A stretch of 64,000 nucleotides of DNA from Streptomyces polyasparticus. GTDB taxonomy: Bacteria > Actinomycetota > Actinomycetes > Streptomycetales > Streptomycetaceae. The DNA lies in NCBI RefSeq assembly GCF_014493765.1, contig NZ_JACTVJ010000030.1, positions 62,001-126,000 on the forward strand. The letters run 5' to 3'. The notes beneath the pieces were generated by a model that made no database searches, was not told where the DNA came from, and was given only the letters and a program-made list of their open reading frames with translations. Positions 48,737 to 58,123 of the stretch are shown one piece after another. Each line of letters begins with the position of its first letter. The stretch's first letter is position 1. The position numbers and the translations under genes were made by a program.

Positions 48737-48761
48737 AAGCAGCCCGGCCTAGCTTCACGGC

Positions 48762-50363
48762 ATGCCACGATCCACACGCATACACCTGCGCCTGCGCCTC
48801 GCCCTGGCAATGGCCGCCCTGGCCTCCCCCGCCCTGACGCTCGGCGCCCCCGTGGCCCCCGCGTACGCCGAGGACATTCCCAAGGCGCCGGGCCACCGGC
48901 TGGTCGACGACTATGCGGGCGGACCCGCGGCGGCCGCCCCGCTGCCCGGCCAGGCACCTCCGCAGCACCCGCATCTCGCGCCGAACGGGCGCAGCGGTAT
49001 GCACGCCGACGCGGCCGGAAGCGGAACGTATCCCTGGAGCGGTCCGCTCGGCGAGCAGCCCGCCGTCTCCAGCGAGAAGATGGCGGCCCTCGGTGGCGAG
49101 TGCGCCACCGTCACCTTCGACTCGGCCGGCCGGATCGTCACCGTGTGCGGCACGTTCGAGGGCTTCCTGGTCAAGGTGCTCGACCCCGAATCGTTGGACA
49201 CGCTCGCCGAGTACAAGCTGCCGCAGCGGCCCTCCACGGTGGAGGCGATCACCCGGCTCGACTTCTCCCGGATCTTCAAGGACACCTCGGGCGGCGCCTA
49301 CTCCTACCTCGACGATCAGGACTGTCTCGTCCTGGCCGACTCACGCCAGCACATCGTCCGCCTCGCGCACGTACAGAAGGCGGACGGCACCTGGGAGTTC
49401 AGGGTCGATGCGGACTGGGATCTGACCGGTCACGTTCCGCACGACTGTGTCAGCTGGACCAACCTGTATCCGAGCGGTGAGTGCGATCCCGTCACCTCCG
49501 TGATGCCCGACTGGCAGGGCCGCATCTGGTGGGTGACCCGTCAGGGACGCATCGGCACCGTCGATCCGGTCACGGGCACGATCCGCTCGATCCGGCTGGC
49601 AGGCGAGGAGATCCAGAACTCCTTCTCGGTCGCCGAGGACGGCGTCTCCATCGTCACCGACCCTGCCCTCTACAGCTTCCGTACGGCGCCGGACGGCACC
49701 CCGCGATCGCTGTGGCAGCAGACGTACGACCGGGGTACGGGCACCAAGCCCGGCTCGGTGAACCAGGGTTCGGGCACGACGCCGGATCTCTTCGGCGCGC
49801 ACGGCGAGCGCTATGTCGCCATCACCGACAATGCCGACGACTGGATGAACGTCCTCGGCTACCGCCGCGACCCCGGCGTCCCCGACGCGCAGCGTCTCGT
49901 CTGCAAGGTCCCCGTCTTCGGCTCCGGCGCATCGACCACCGACAACTCCCTGATCAGCTGGGGCAACAGCCTGGTCGTGGAGAACAACTACGGCTACGAG
50001 AACGTCACTTCGCTGACGTTCGGCCGCAGCGTGGTCGGCGGCGCCGCCCGGATCGACGTCCGCCCGGACGGCAGCGGCTGTGACACGGTCTGGGAGAGCG
50101 AGGTCCGCTCACCGTCCACGGTCCCCGAACTGTCCACGGCCAACGGCCTCCTCTACTTCTACGAGAAGGACCCCAGCGCGCTGGGCATCGACGCCTGGTA
50201 CCTGACCGCGGTGGACTTCCGTACGGGAGAGCGCCGCTGGAAGAAGCTGGTCGGCACTGGCATCGCCTACGACAACAACTGGGCGCCGGTGACGCTCGGT
50301 CCGGACGGCACGGCGTATGTGGGCGTCTTCAACGACCTCGTGGCAGTACGGGACGCTCCGTAG
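48762..50363 (+). CDS. Secreted beta-propeller-like protein, unknown function
   Basis: 533 residues with a long arginine-rich Sec signal (MPRSTRIHLRLRLALAMAAL, cleavage likely after PAYA near residue 36). A proline-rich stretch follows, then repeated blade-like units (TVCGTFEGFLVKVLDPESLD; RIWWVTRQGRIGTVDPVTGT; ENNYGYENVTSLTFGRSVVG; AYVGVFNDLVAVRDAP), which suggest a beta-propeller. No catalytic family is recognised. It may bind or degrade a polymer outside the cell. Confidence 0.8.
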   Translation: MPRSTRIHLRLRLALAMAALASPALTLGAPVAPAYAEDIPKAPGHRLVDDYAGGPAAAAPLPGQAPPQHPHLAPNGRSGMHADAAGSGTYPWSGPLGEQPAVSSEKMAALGGECATVTFDSAGRIVTVCGTFEGFLVKVLDPESLDTLAEYKLPQRPSTVEAITRLDFSRIFKDTSGGAYSYLDDQDCLVLADSRQHIVRLAHVQKADGTWEFRVDADWDLTGHVPHDCVSWTNLYPSGECDPVTSVMPDWQGRIWWVTRQGRIGTVDPVTGTIRSIRLAGEEIQNSFSVAEDGVSIVTDPALYSFRTAPDGTPRSLWQQTYDRGTGTKPGSVNQGSGTTPDLFGAHGERYVAITDNADDWMNVLGYRRDPGVPDAQRLVCKVPVFGSGASTTDNSLISWGNSLVVENNYGYENVTSLTFGRSVVGGAARIDVRPDGSGCDTVWESEVRSPSTVPELSTANGLLYFYEKDPSALGIDAWYLTAVDFRTGERRWKKLVGTGIAYDNNWAPVTLGPDGTAYVGVFNDLVAVRDAP

Positions 50364-50779
50364 CGGGCTGCGAACTTCCGCTATCCGTCTCGCGCCGACC
50401 GCGATCGCGGACAGCCCCAGGTCATCCCTCAGCGTCCGGCTCGACCGGACGGACGTACCAGTGAGAGGAGGCCTCCCCTGGGGCATCAGCAGCACCACGC
50501 GGCAGATCGGAAGGCGGTGAGGGGCGCAACCGTCCACGGGTCCGGACGCAGTCACCGTCGCGAACGGGGCATCCTTGAAGGGTTGTTGACGCCGTGACCG
50601 CACGGGCTGTGCGGGCTCTTTGTCGGCGGGCGGGACCGTGTGCTGCCCGCCGAGGTGAGGGGTGGCGCCGGGTGTGGCTCTCCGGCGCTCTTGCCAGCAA
50701 GGGCGTCAGCCGATTCAATCGCGGTCACCTCCCACAGGAGAACTTCCGTTCCATTCACCTCATCGAGGGGCTTGTTCTC
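50364..50779. other. Intergenic region with a possible terminator hairpin (50623-50653)
   Basis: 416 bp between the propeller protein and the protease. A hairpin TCGGCGGGC (50623-50631) / GCCCGCCGA (50645-50653) may end the upstream transcript, although it lies 260 bp downstream. The rest should hold the protease promoter and a long leader. No gene is supported. Confidence 0.4.
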
Positions 50780-51670
50780 TTGAGACGTACCAGCAGCAAT
50801 CGAATAGCCGCCGTACTGACGGCCGGCGCGGCGGCAGCGTGCTCCGCCCTGCTCGCCGTCACGCCCGCTGCCGCGATCAACTCCTACAACGCCACCCCGG
50901 CGCCCGAGCGCACCGAAGTCGGTGCGCTCGTCGCCACTTGGGACAACGACGCGGATCCGGCCACCCCGGACCGGGTCGACTGGGTGTGTTCGGGCACGAT
51001 GGTCGACGCCGACACCTTCCTGACCGCCGCGCACTGCACCACCGACTGGCCGGCCAACGTACGGTTCTACGTCTCCCTCGACCAGGACGTGCAGGGCGGG
51101 CTGGACGCGGCGGCGAAGCGGTTCCCCGGGAATCCGGCCGCGCAGGCCGCAGCGGTCGGTGTGGGCGGGGAAGCGGTCAATCACCCCGGCTACCCGGGTC
51201 CGGCGTCTGACACCCACGACATCTCCGTCGTGGAGCTGCCCGCGGCCGCCGTCGCGTCCCGGTGGAGCTTCACCCCCGCGAAACTGCCCACTGCCGGGCA
51301 ACTCGGCGACGCCGCGCCGCAAGGCCTGCAGTCCACCGACTTCACCGTCGCCGGATACGGCACCCAGGAGGCCGCGCGAGGACCCGGCGGCCACACGCAC
51401 CCCGGTGGCGGCGTGCGCATGAAGGCGCCTGTCACCTTCAACGCCCTCAACAATGCCTGGCTCCGCCTGTCCATGACCGCGCCTCAGGGCAACGGCGGCG
51501 CCTGCTACGGCGACTCCGGCGGCCCCAACTTCGCCATGCTCGACGGCACACGCACGCTCGTCGCCACCACCATCACCGGCGACACCCCGTGTTACGCCAC
51601 GAACGTCACGTACCGCCTGGACACCTCTGGCGCCCGGGCCTTCCTCGCCCCGTACGTGCGGCTGCCCTGA
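50780..51670 (+). CDS. Secreted trypsin-like serine protease (S1)
   Basis: 296 residues from a TTG at 50780 behind GAGGGG (9-base spacing). This gives a proper Sec signal (RRTSSNRIAAVLTAGAAAAC followed by SALLAVTPAAA). The catalytic triad is His in LTAAHC, Asp in THDISVVEL and Ser in GDSGGP; the cysteines fit S1 disulfides. It probably degrades extracellular protein. The substrate-pocket residue preceding GDSGG is within ACYGDSGG, not the Asp of trypsin itself, so specificity is unclear. Confidence 0.92.
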   Translation: MRRTSSNRIAAVLTAGAAAACSALLAVTPAAAINSYNATPAPERTEVGALVATWDNDADPATPDRVDWVCSGTMVDADTFLTAAHCTTDWPANVRFYVSLDQDVQGGLDAAAKRFPGNPAAQAAAVGVGGEAVNHPGYPGPASDTHDISVVELPAAAVASRWSFTPAKLPTAGQLGDAAPQGLQSTDFTVAGYGTQEAARGPGGHTHPGGGVRMKAPVTFNALNNAWLRLSMTAPQGNGGACYGDSGGPNFAMLDGTRTLVATTITGDTPCYATNVTYRLDTSGARAFLAPYVRLP

Positions 51671-51768
51671 GCACTGAGCACCTCACGAATCGACATGGGG
51701 ATGCGTGGACGCGCCACGGAGTCGGTGAGACTCGGTGGCGCGTCTCCATGCACGGTTCGTTCCTTGAC

Positions 51769-53547
51769 TTACGGCAGGGTCCATTTCTGGTTGGGGCCGG
51801 TGTGGCAGGTCCACAGGTGGACCGGGGTGCTGTCGTTCCACGTGCCGCCGGACGCGTCCAGGCACTTGCCGGACTGCGGGTTGCGGACCGTGCCGTCCGA
51901 CTGCGGCGCCCACTTCTGCGCACCCGAGCCGTTGCACGTGTACAGCTGGATCTTCGTGCCGTCCGCGCTGCCGCCACCCGAGACATCAAGGCACTTGCCC
52001 AGCGCCCTGAACGTCTGATCGGCTGCACCGACCGTCCACTGCTGGGCCGCCGAGCTGTTGCACGTATAGATCTGGATCTGCGTGCCGTCCGCGCTCGCCC
52101 CGCTGCGCACGTCCAGGCACTTGCCGTTCACGCCCTTCACCGCACCCGTACGGGGTGTCGGGTCGGGGGCGCCTGTCTGTTTGATGCGGATGTTGCGGAA
52201 GGCGACGTCGTCGCCGGTGCCGTGGTTCTGCAGGCCGATGTGGCCCTGTTTGAGGCTGCGGGCGGGGTCGGTGTTGGTGAAGTCGTTGATCTTCCGGCCG
52301 TTGAGGAAGATCTCGAGGCGTTCGCCGGTGACGCGGAGCTCGTAGGTGTTCCACTCCCCCGGCGGGTTCAGGGCCGCATCGCGTGCCGCGAGGTCGGCCG
52401 ACTTGAAGCCGTAGACCGATCCGGTGGTGCGGTCCGCGGTGTCCGTGGCGTCGATCTGGATCTCGTAGCCGTTGTTCACCGCCGACCAGGGGTCGTCGGA
52501 GGCCGGGAAGCCCACGAACACACCGGAGTTGTCGTCGCCGGCCATGCGCCAGTCGAGCTTGAGGGAGTAGTCGCCGGTGAACTCCTTCGCGTTGTACCAG
52601 AGCATGCCGAGGCCGTCGTACGAGGTGAGTGTGGCGTCGGACAGGGTGAAGCCGCCGGGGCCCGCCTGTTTCCAGCCGGTGGTCGACGAGCCGTTGAACA
52701 GTGAGGTGTAGCCGGTCTCGGGCCGGCAGTCCGCCTCGGTCATGCCGGCGGCCCAGCGGATGCCGCCGAGGAGGTGGCGGGTGAACGCCGTCTCCGTGTA
52801 CGAGCCTTCGGTGTGGCCGCCGCCGGTGTAGAACGCGCGGCCGCCCTGGTAGTCCTTGCACCAGGCGATCGGGTGGTCGCCGGACATGCTGCCACCGGAG
52901 TAGCTGGACTCGTCGAGCGAGGCCAGGACGTGGGCCGAAGTCCGGGGGTTGGTGCGGTAGTTGTACCACTCGTCGGTGCGCTGCCAGGTCGTCGGCAGAT
53001 GGGCCGTGGCGTCGTGCGCCCGGTCCTCGACCTTGACCGTGGCCTGCTGGATGGCCGGATGCGACTGGAACAGGGCGCCGGCGAGGCCTCCGTAGAAGGG
53101 CCAGTCGTACTCGGTGTCGGCGGCGGCGTGGATGCCGACATAACCGCCGCCGCCCTTGATGTACGTCTCGAACGCGGTCTGTTGGGCGCTGTCGAGGACG
53201 TCGCCGGTCGTGGAGAGGAACACGACCGCCTTGTACTGGGCGAGGTTGCCGGTGGTGAAGGCCGCGGCGTTCTCGGTGGCGTCCACGGTGAAGTTGTTCG
53301 CCGTGCCGAGTGAGCGCAGCGCCGTGATGCCCTCGTCGATCGAGGAGTGCCGGAATCCCGCCGTCTTGGAGAAGACGAGCACCTTGTACGCCGGGTCCGC
53401 GACGGCCATGCGCGCCTGCTGCTTGCCGGTCGGCGCCGTCCCTGGTGTGGGCTGGGCGACGGCCTGCGGGCTCAGGAGCAGTGCGGTGCCCGCGCACAGA
53501 CCGAGCAGAGTCCTCAGTCCGGGGCGCGTGAAGAGTTTCGTACGCAT
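51769..53547 (-). CDS. Secreted ThuA-DUF1080-ricin-lectin multidomain protein
   Basis: 592 residues from the ATG at 53547. It has a signal peptide (to about residue 33) and then a ThuA-like domain (YKVLVFSKTAGFRHSSIDEG, GGGGYVGIHAAADTEYDWPF, GGHTEGSYTE; about 40-255). Next comes a DUF1080/3-keto-disaccharide hydrolase-like beta-sandwich (GYTSLFNGSSTTGWKQAGPG, GDDNSGVFVGFP, GHIGLQNHGTGDDVAFRNI; about 270-450). A C-terminal ricin-type beta-trefoil lectin has CLDVRSG, QIQIYTCNSSAAQQW and QKWTLP (465-592). It probably acts on polysaccharides or modified sugars outside the cell. Its lectin domain nearly duplicates that of the next gene. Confidence 0.93.
   Translation of the reverse strand: MRTKLFTRPGLRTLLGLCAGTALLLSPQAVAQPTPGTAPTGKQQARMAVADPAYKVLVFSKTAGFRHSSIDEGITALRSLGTANNFTVDATENAAAFTTGNLAQYKAVVFLSTTGDVLDSAQQTAFETYIKGGGGYVGIHAAADTEYDWPFYGGLAGALFQSHPAIQQATVKVEDRAHDATAHLPTTWQRTDEWYNYRTNPRTSAHVLASLDESSYSGGSMSGDHPIAWCKDYQGGRAFYTGGGHTEGSYTETAFTRHLLGGIRWAAGMTEADCRPETGYTSLFNGSSTTGWKQAGPGGFTLSDATLTSYDGLGMLWYNAKEFTGDYSLKLDWRMAGDDNSGVFVGFPASDDPWSAVNNGYEIQIDATDTADRTTGSVYGFKSADLAARDAALNPPGEWNTYELRVTGERLEIFLNGRKINDFTNTDPARSLKQGHIGLQNHGTGDDVAFRNIRIKQTGAPDPTPRTGAVKGVNGKCLDVRSGASADGTQIQIYTCNSSAAQQWTVGAADQTFRALGKCLDVSGGGSADGTKIQLYTCNGSGAQKWAPQSDGTVRNPQSGKCLDASGGTWNDSTPVHLWTCHTGPNQKWTLP
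51771..52154 (-). repeat. Ricin-domain direct repeat, copy 1
   Basis: A 384-bp segment encoding the ricin-type lectin domain is repeated at 53572-53955 at the same length and, by eye, over 95 percent identity. The long middle stretch is nearly free of changes; differences cluster at the ends. Both copies lie at the 3' ends of adjacent minus-strand genes in the same direction. Confidence 0.93.
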
Positions 53548-53569
53548 GATGCGATCCACCTCCATCCCG

Positions 53570-56461
53570 CTACGGCAGGGTCCACTTCTGGTTGGCTTCG
53601 GCATGGCAGGTCCACAGATGGACCGGGGTGCTGTCGTTCCACGTACCGCCGGAGGCGTCCAGGCACTTGCCGGACTGCGGGTTGCGGACCGTGCCGTCCG
53701 ACTGCGGCGCCCACTTCTGCGCACCGGAGCCGTTGCACGTGTACAGCTGGATCTTCGTGCCGTCCGCGCTGCCGCCACCCGAGACATCAAGGCACTTGCC
53801 CAGCGCCCTGAACGTCTGATCGGCTGCACCGACCGTCCACTGCTGGGCCGCCGAGCTGTTGCACGTATAGATCTGGATCTGCGTGCCGTCGGCGCTCGCC
53901 CCGCTGCGCACGTCCAGGCACTTGCCATTGACGCCCTTCACCGCGCCCGTACGGGCGGTGGGTGTGCCGGTGGTGAAGGAGAACTCGTCGACGTCGAACA
54001 GTGAGCCTGTCCCGCCCTTGAAGACGAGGTAGAGGGTGGTCGACGCGGCGGGCTGGTTGGTCAGGTTGGCCGTGACGTTCTGGAAGGTTTCCCAGCCGCC
54101 GGTGACCGGCACGGTCGCGGTGCCGAGCAGGGTGCCGGTGGCCGATCCCGCGCGGATCTCGATGGTGCCGCCGGTGCCGCCCGAGGAGACCCGTGCGGTG
54201 AACTTGGTGGCATTGCCGAGCGCGTACGGGGTGAAGGCGATCCAGTCGCCGTTCTCGATGTAGCCGACGGTCTTGCCGCCGTGCGCCGGGGTGTGGCTGA
54301 CGACCTGGACGCCCGATGAGGTCGAGTAGTGCTCGCCCTGGCGGTGGGTGGGCTGGACGACGTGCTGGTCGTGGGTGGTGAGCGCGGGCTGGCCGTTCGC
54401 GCCCTTGTCGGTGTACTCGGCGTCGATGACGCCGAAGATGTTGGCGTTCGGGTCGTGTTCGCCGTCGGCGAGGGTCTGCAGGGTGCCGGTGCAGCCGGTG
54501 GCCGAGGTCTGCGGGTGGCCGTGGCTGTCGTGGCCGACGATGAAGTTGACCTTGACCTTGGAGCAGTCGATCGTGCCGTCCTCGGGGTCGGTCACCGTCA
54601 CCTTGAACGGTATGGCCGCGCCGAAGTCGTATATCGCGCCGTCGAGCGGCAGGTCGACGCGGACCGTGGGCGCCGTGTTGCCGACGGTGATCTGCACGGA
54701 TGCGGTCGCCGACTTGCCGGTCGAGTCCGTGACCTTCAGCGTCGCCGTGTACTGGCCGTTGGCCGTGTACGTGTGCGCGGGGTTGGCGGCGGTGGACGTG
54801 CCGCCGTCGCCGAAGGTCCAGGCGTAGGTGAGGGCGTCGCCGTCCGCGTCGGAGGTGCCGGCGGAGGAGAAGGTCACCGCGAGCGGCGCCTTGCCCGAGG
54901 TGACGTTCGCCTTGGCCTGGGCCACGGGGGCATGGCCGCCGGTGACGTGCTCGATGCGGTACAGGGCGGAGTTGGCGTCGCCGTTGAAGTAGCCGGTGCC
55001 GTAGTCGAGGACGTAGAGCGCGCCGTCCGGTCCGAAGGCCATGTCCATCACCTGCGTGCCGGCCCAGGGGAAGGCGTTGATGGACTGCACGGTGCCGTCG
55101 CCGGCCTGCACGATCCGCTTGATCCAGCGGCGGCCGAACTCGCCGGCGAAGAAGTTCCCGTCGTAGGACTGCGGGAACTTGACGTCCGAGGTGGAGGCGG
55201 CGTCGTAGCGGTAGACGGGGCCGCCCATCGGTGACTCGGAGCCGGAGCCGAACTCGGGCACCGAACCGCCGTCGTACGGGATCCAGGCGGCCTGCGCGGG
55301 CGGCAGGTCGGTGAGGCCGGTGTTGCGCGGGGAGGTGTTCTTCGGTGCGGCGCAGTCGAACTTGGCGCCGGAGGTGCTGGTGGCGAAGTTGTAGTCGACG
55401 TATGCGTCGTTCTTGCCGGTGCAGTACGGCCAGCCGAAGTTGCCCGCTTTGGTGACCCGGGCGAACTCCACCTGTCCGGCGGGGCCGCGGGTGGCGCTGG
55501 CGGTGCCGGCGTCGGGGCCGTAGTCCCCGACGTACACGATGCCGGTGGCCTTGTCGACGCTCATCCGGAACGGGTTGCGGAAGCCCATGGCGTAGATCTC
55601 GGGCCGGGTCTTCGCGGTGCCCGGGGCGAACAGGTTCCCGGTCGGCGTGGAGTACGTGCCGTCCGCGTTGACCTTGATACGCAGGATCTTGCCGCGCAGG
55701 TCGTTGGTGTTGCCGGCGCTGCGCTGGGCGTCGTAGGCGGGGTTGCGGGAGGCGCGCTCGTCGATCGGGGTGTAGCCGTCCGAGGCGAACGGGTTGGTGT
55801 CGTCGCCGGTCGACAGATAGAGGTTGCCGGCCTGGTCGAAGTCGATGTCGCCGCCGACGTGGCAGCAGATGCCGCGCGAGGCGGGCACGTCGAGGATCTT
55901 CTTCTCGCTGGCGAGGTCGAGGGTGCCGTCCTGCTTGAGGACGAACCGCGACAGCCGGTTCACGCCGTCGAACGGGGCGAAGTCCGCGGCCGCGCCGTCG
56001 GCGGGGGCGTCGCCCGTGGGGGTGCTCAACTTCGGTGCGTAGTACAGGAACACGAACCGGTTGGAGGCGAAGCCCGGGTCGACGCCGACGCCTTGCAGGC
56101 CTTCCTCGTCGTGGCTGTAGACCTCGAGCTTGCCGGCCACCTTGGTGGTGCCGGCGGCGTCGGTCAGCCGCAGCGTGCCGTCGCGCGAGGTGTGCAGCAC
56201 CGAGCGGTCCGGCAGCACGGCCATGGTCATGGGCTCGCCGGTCTCGGCGACGCCCTTGGCCAGCGTGACCTGCTGGAACTCCTCGGCCGCCGCGGCCTGT
56301 TGGGGATCCGCTGAGGCCGCGGCCTGTTGGGAGTCCTCTGCGGCCACTGCGACCGGGCTCAGAGAGCCGGCCGCGAGCAGGACCGGCGCGAACAGCGCCA
56401 GCAGGCGGCGGGATCTGATATGTCTCGGGGCTCTCTTGGATCTGGACGTGCGTGTGCGCAC
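53570..56461 (-). CDS. Secreted glucose/sorbosone dehydrogenase-like protein with PKD, CBM6 and ricin domains
   Basis: 963 residues from a GTG at 56461 with GGGAGG upstream. A signal peptide ends near VAVAA, followed by QQAAA-rich repeats. The catalytic-type beta-propeller (about 60-470) has GLQGVGVDPGFASNRFVFLY, GGDIDFDQAGNLYLSTGDDT, GKILRIKVNADGTY and the GFRNPFRMSVD block of the GSDH family. Then come a PKD domain (AYAWTFGDGG-like; LTYAWTFGDGGTSTAANPAH), a CBM6-type carbohydrate-binding domain (GYIENGDWIAFTPYALGNAT) and a ricin lectin. It probably oxidises sugars or polysaccharide ends extracellularly. It lies 22 bp upstream of the ThuA gene, in one operon. Confidence 0.94.
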   Translation of the reverse strand: MRTRTSRSKRAPRHIRSRRLLALFAPVLLAAGSLSPVAVAAEDSQQAAASADPQQAAAAEEFQQVTLAKGVAETGEPMTMAVLPDRSVLHTSRDGTLRLTDAAGTTKVAGKLEVYSHDEEGLQGVGVDPGFASNRFVFLYYAPKLSTPTGDAPADGAAADFAPFDGVNRLSRFVLKQDGTLDLASEKKILDVPASRGICCHVGGDIDFDQAGNLYLSTGDDTNPFASDGYTPIDERASRNPAYDAQRSAGNTNDLRGKILRIKVNADGTYSTPTGNLFAPGTAKTRPEIYAMGFRNPFRMSVDKATGIVYVGDYGPDAGTASATRGPAGQVEFARVTKAGNFGWPYCTGKNDAYVDYNFATSTSGAKFDCAAPKNTSPRNTGLTDLPPAQAAWIPYDGGSVPEFGSGSESPMGGPVYRYDAASTSDVKFPQSYDGNFFAGEFGRRWIKRIVQAGDGTVQSINAFPWAGTQVMDMAFGPDGALYVLDYGTGYFNGDANSALYRIEHVTGGHAPVAQAKANVTSGKAPLAVTFSSAGTSDADGDALTYAWTFGDGGTSTAANPAHTYTANGQYTATLKVTDSTGKSATASVQITVGNTAPTVRVDLPLDGAIYDFGAAIPFKVTVTDPEDGTIDCSKVKVNFIVGHDSHGHPQTSATGCTGTLQTLADGEHDPNANIFGVIDAEYTDKGANGQPALTTHDQHVVQPTHRQGEHYSTSSGVQVVSHTPAHGGKTVGYIENGDWIAFTPYALGNATKFTARVSSGGTGGTIEIRAGSATGTLLGTATVPVTGGWETFQNVTANLTNQPAASTTLYLVFKGGTGSLFDVDEFSFTTGTPTARTGAVKGVNGKCLDVRSGASADGTQIQIYTCNSSAAQQWTVGAADQTFRALGKCLDVSGGGSADGTKIQLYTCNGSGAQKWAPQSDGTVRNPQSGKCLDASGGTWNDSTPVHLWTCHAEANQKWTLP
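53572..53955 (-). repeat. Ricin-domain direct repeat, copy 2
   Basis: Matches 51771-52154 base for base over most of its 384 bp. Recent duplication or gene conversion is likely, since even third-codon positions agree. Confidence 0.93.
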
Positions 56462-56769
56462 GGGTGCCTCCCGTTGGGGGGTGAATGCCTGAACAGGACG
56501 GGCAAGGGAGAGCTGGGCGCGCGCCGTCGCGCCATATGGCCCGGCACTCCAGGGAGTTGACCGGACCATTTCAGGAAGTTAGCGGCCTTGGTCCGATCCG
56601 GGAAGCCCTTCGGCGCGCATGCTCATTTCTTTCTCCACGGCCAGGACAAAGGCCGTCGTCGGTGCCGGGAGGCAGGGCGTGCCCGGTGCCGCTTCGGACA
56701 CGGACTCCGTAAGGTCGGTGCCGTACGCGGGATTGCCGAAGCCCTGGTTCGGGCGCCGAGGAGACGTCG
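56462..56769. other. Divergent intergenic region (308 bp)
   Basis: Contains the promoters of the GSDH operon (minus) and the kinase-like gene (plus). No complete gene and no certain operator is visible; the kinase ribosome site GGAG lies at about 56759-56762. Confidence 0.4.
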
Positions 56770-57852
56770 ATGCTGGACCGGGATGCGCTGCGTTCCGCGC
56801 GCCTGGCCGGCTACGGGACCGTGAGCACTCAGCTCTCCTTGTTGAGCAACCACCGGCTCGGGGACGTCGTGGCAGCCGCTGCCCCGCTCGGGGCGGGCAT
56901 CGGCGGCAGGTCGGCAGAGCTGGACGTCAACGGAACGCGCGTCTTCGTCAAGCGGATCCCTTTGACGGACATCGAATTGCGCCCGGGGAACGTGCGGTCG
57001 ACGGCGAATATCTTCGGACTGCCGATGTTCTACCAGTACGGTGTGGGCTCGGCCGGGTTCGGTGCCTGGCGGGAGCTTGCCGTGCACACCATGACCACGA
57101 ACTGGGTTCTCGGCGACGAGTATGCGGGATTCCCCCTCATGTACCACTGGCGGATTCTGCCTGACTCCCCTCCCGAGGGATTCACCGACGAGTTCGGGGG
57201 CCTGGAGGGGGCTGTCGCTCACTGGGATGGATCAGCCGCCGTTCGTGAGCGGCTGGAGGCCATCGGCCAGTCCTCGTACAGCCTGGTGGTCTTCCTGGAG
57301 CACGTGCCGCACACACTCGCCGGATGGCTGGCCGACCACGGCAACACCGCCGTGTCGGAAGGCGGGGACGGCTCGCCCCTCCAGAGGGTGGAGAAAGCCC
57401 TGATGGACGGAGCTGCCTTCATGCGTTCTCGCGGACTTGTCCACTTCGATGCTCACTTCGACAACATCCTGACCGATGGCCGCCGGCTCTATTTCGCCGA
57501 CTTCGGACTTGCCCTGAGTTCCCGCTTCGACCTTTCGTCAGGCGAGTCCGGCTTTCTCTGGGACCACCTCGCGTACGACCGCTGCTACACCGCGAGCCAC
57601 CTGCTCCGGTACCACTTGCTCGACGGCGTGCGCGGTGACACGGAACGGAAAGCCTTCCTGCACGACTGGATCTCGGGCCGGCGACCTGGCGACGTCCCAC
57701 CTGCGATCACGGCCATCATCGACCGGCACGCACGCCCTACCGTCGTCGTGGACTCCTTCTTCCACCGTCTGCTCACCGAGAGCAAACAGACGCCGTTCCC
57801 GGCCGCGGAGATCGAGCAGCTGCTGGGCGCCCGCACCATGACCCCCAGCTGA
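56770..57852 (+). CDS. Protein kinase-like phosphotransferase
   Basis: 360 residues from the ATG at 56770. Kinase-fold features: GRSAELDVNGTRVFVKRIPL with a possible ATP-binding lysine, SLVVFLEHVPHTLAGWL as hinge-like sequence, then the catalytic loop LVHFDAHFDNILTDG (HxD...N) and RLYFADFGLAL (DFG). This is the eukaryotic-like or aminoglycoside-kinase-like core in compact form. The substrate is unknown. A Tn3-type relic follows immediately. Confidence 0.85.
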   Translation: MLDRDALRSARLAGYGTVSTQLSLLSNHRLGDVVAAAAPLGAGIGGRSAELDVNGTRVFVKRIPLTDIELRPGNVRSTANIFGLPMFYQYGVGSAGFGAWRELAVHTMTTNWVLGDEYAGFPLMYHWRILPDSPPEGFTDEFGGLEGAVAHWDGSAAVRERLEAIGQSSYSLVVFLEHVPHTLAGWLADHGNTAVSEGGDGSPLQRVEKALMDGAAFMRSRGLVHFDAHFDNILTDGRRLYFADFGLALSSRFDLSSGESGFLWDHLAYDRCYTASHLLRYHLLDGVRGDTERKAFLHDWISGRRPGDVPPAITAIIDRHARPTVVVDSFFHRLLTESKQTPFPAAEIEQLLGARTMTPS

Positions 57853-57923
57853 ACGCACACAACCTCGTCCTCAGGAAGCGTCCAGACCTCGATCAGGTCC
57901 TCCGGCTCCCACTCCTGCCGCAC
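57853..57923 (-). pseudogene. 5' relic of a Tn3-family (DUF4158-type) transposase
   Basis: From a GTG at 57923 the minus strand reads VRQEWEPEDLIEVWTLPEDE, then diverges. The REWEPEDLIEVWTL block is how Tn3-type transposases with an N-terminal DUF4158 domain begin, from memory. Only about 20 codons match before the end of the kinase gene, so this is a fragment left by an insertion or deletion. The stretch to 58123 shows nothing else. Confidence 0.45.
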
Positions 57924-58123
57924 CGATGGCTCCGCGCCCAACCAACTGGATCTCCACGTCGTGGCGACCACCCGCCCCACTCGATCACCCCCCTCGTATC
58001 CAGGAAAGGGCACCCGAATGCCCTACAAGGTGATTCCGGCCGGGCATGACCGGTGTGAGGTAGGGCACGCGGATTGACGAAGCACAGCTCGCATCGTCAG
58101 AACACCCGAGGAAAGGCACTGTC

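Noticed and set aside
51595-51770. Possible link between the trypsin-like protease and ThuA genes as one operon
   Set aside because: They are on opposite strands and converge; the 98-bp gap contains no shared signal.
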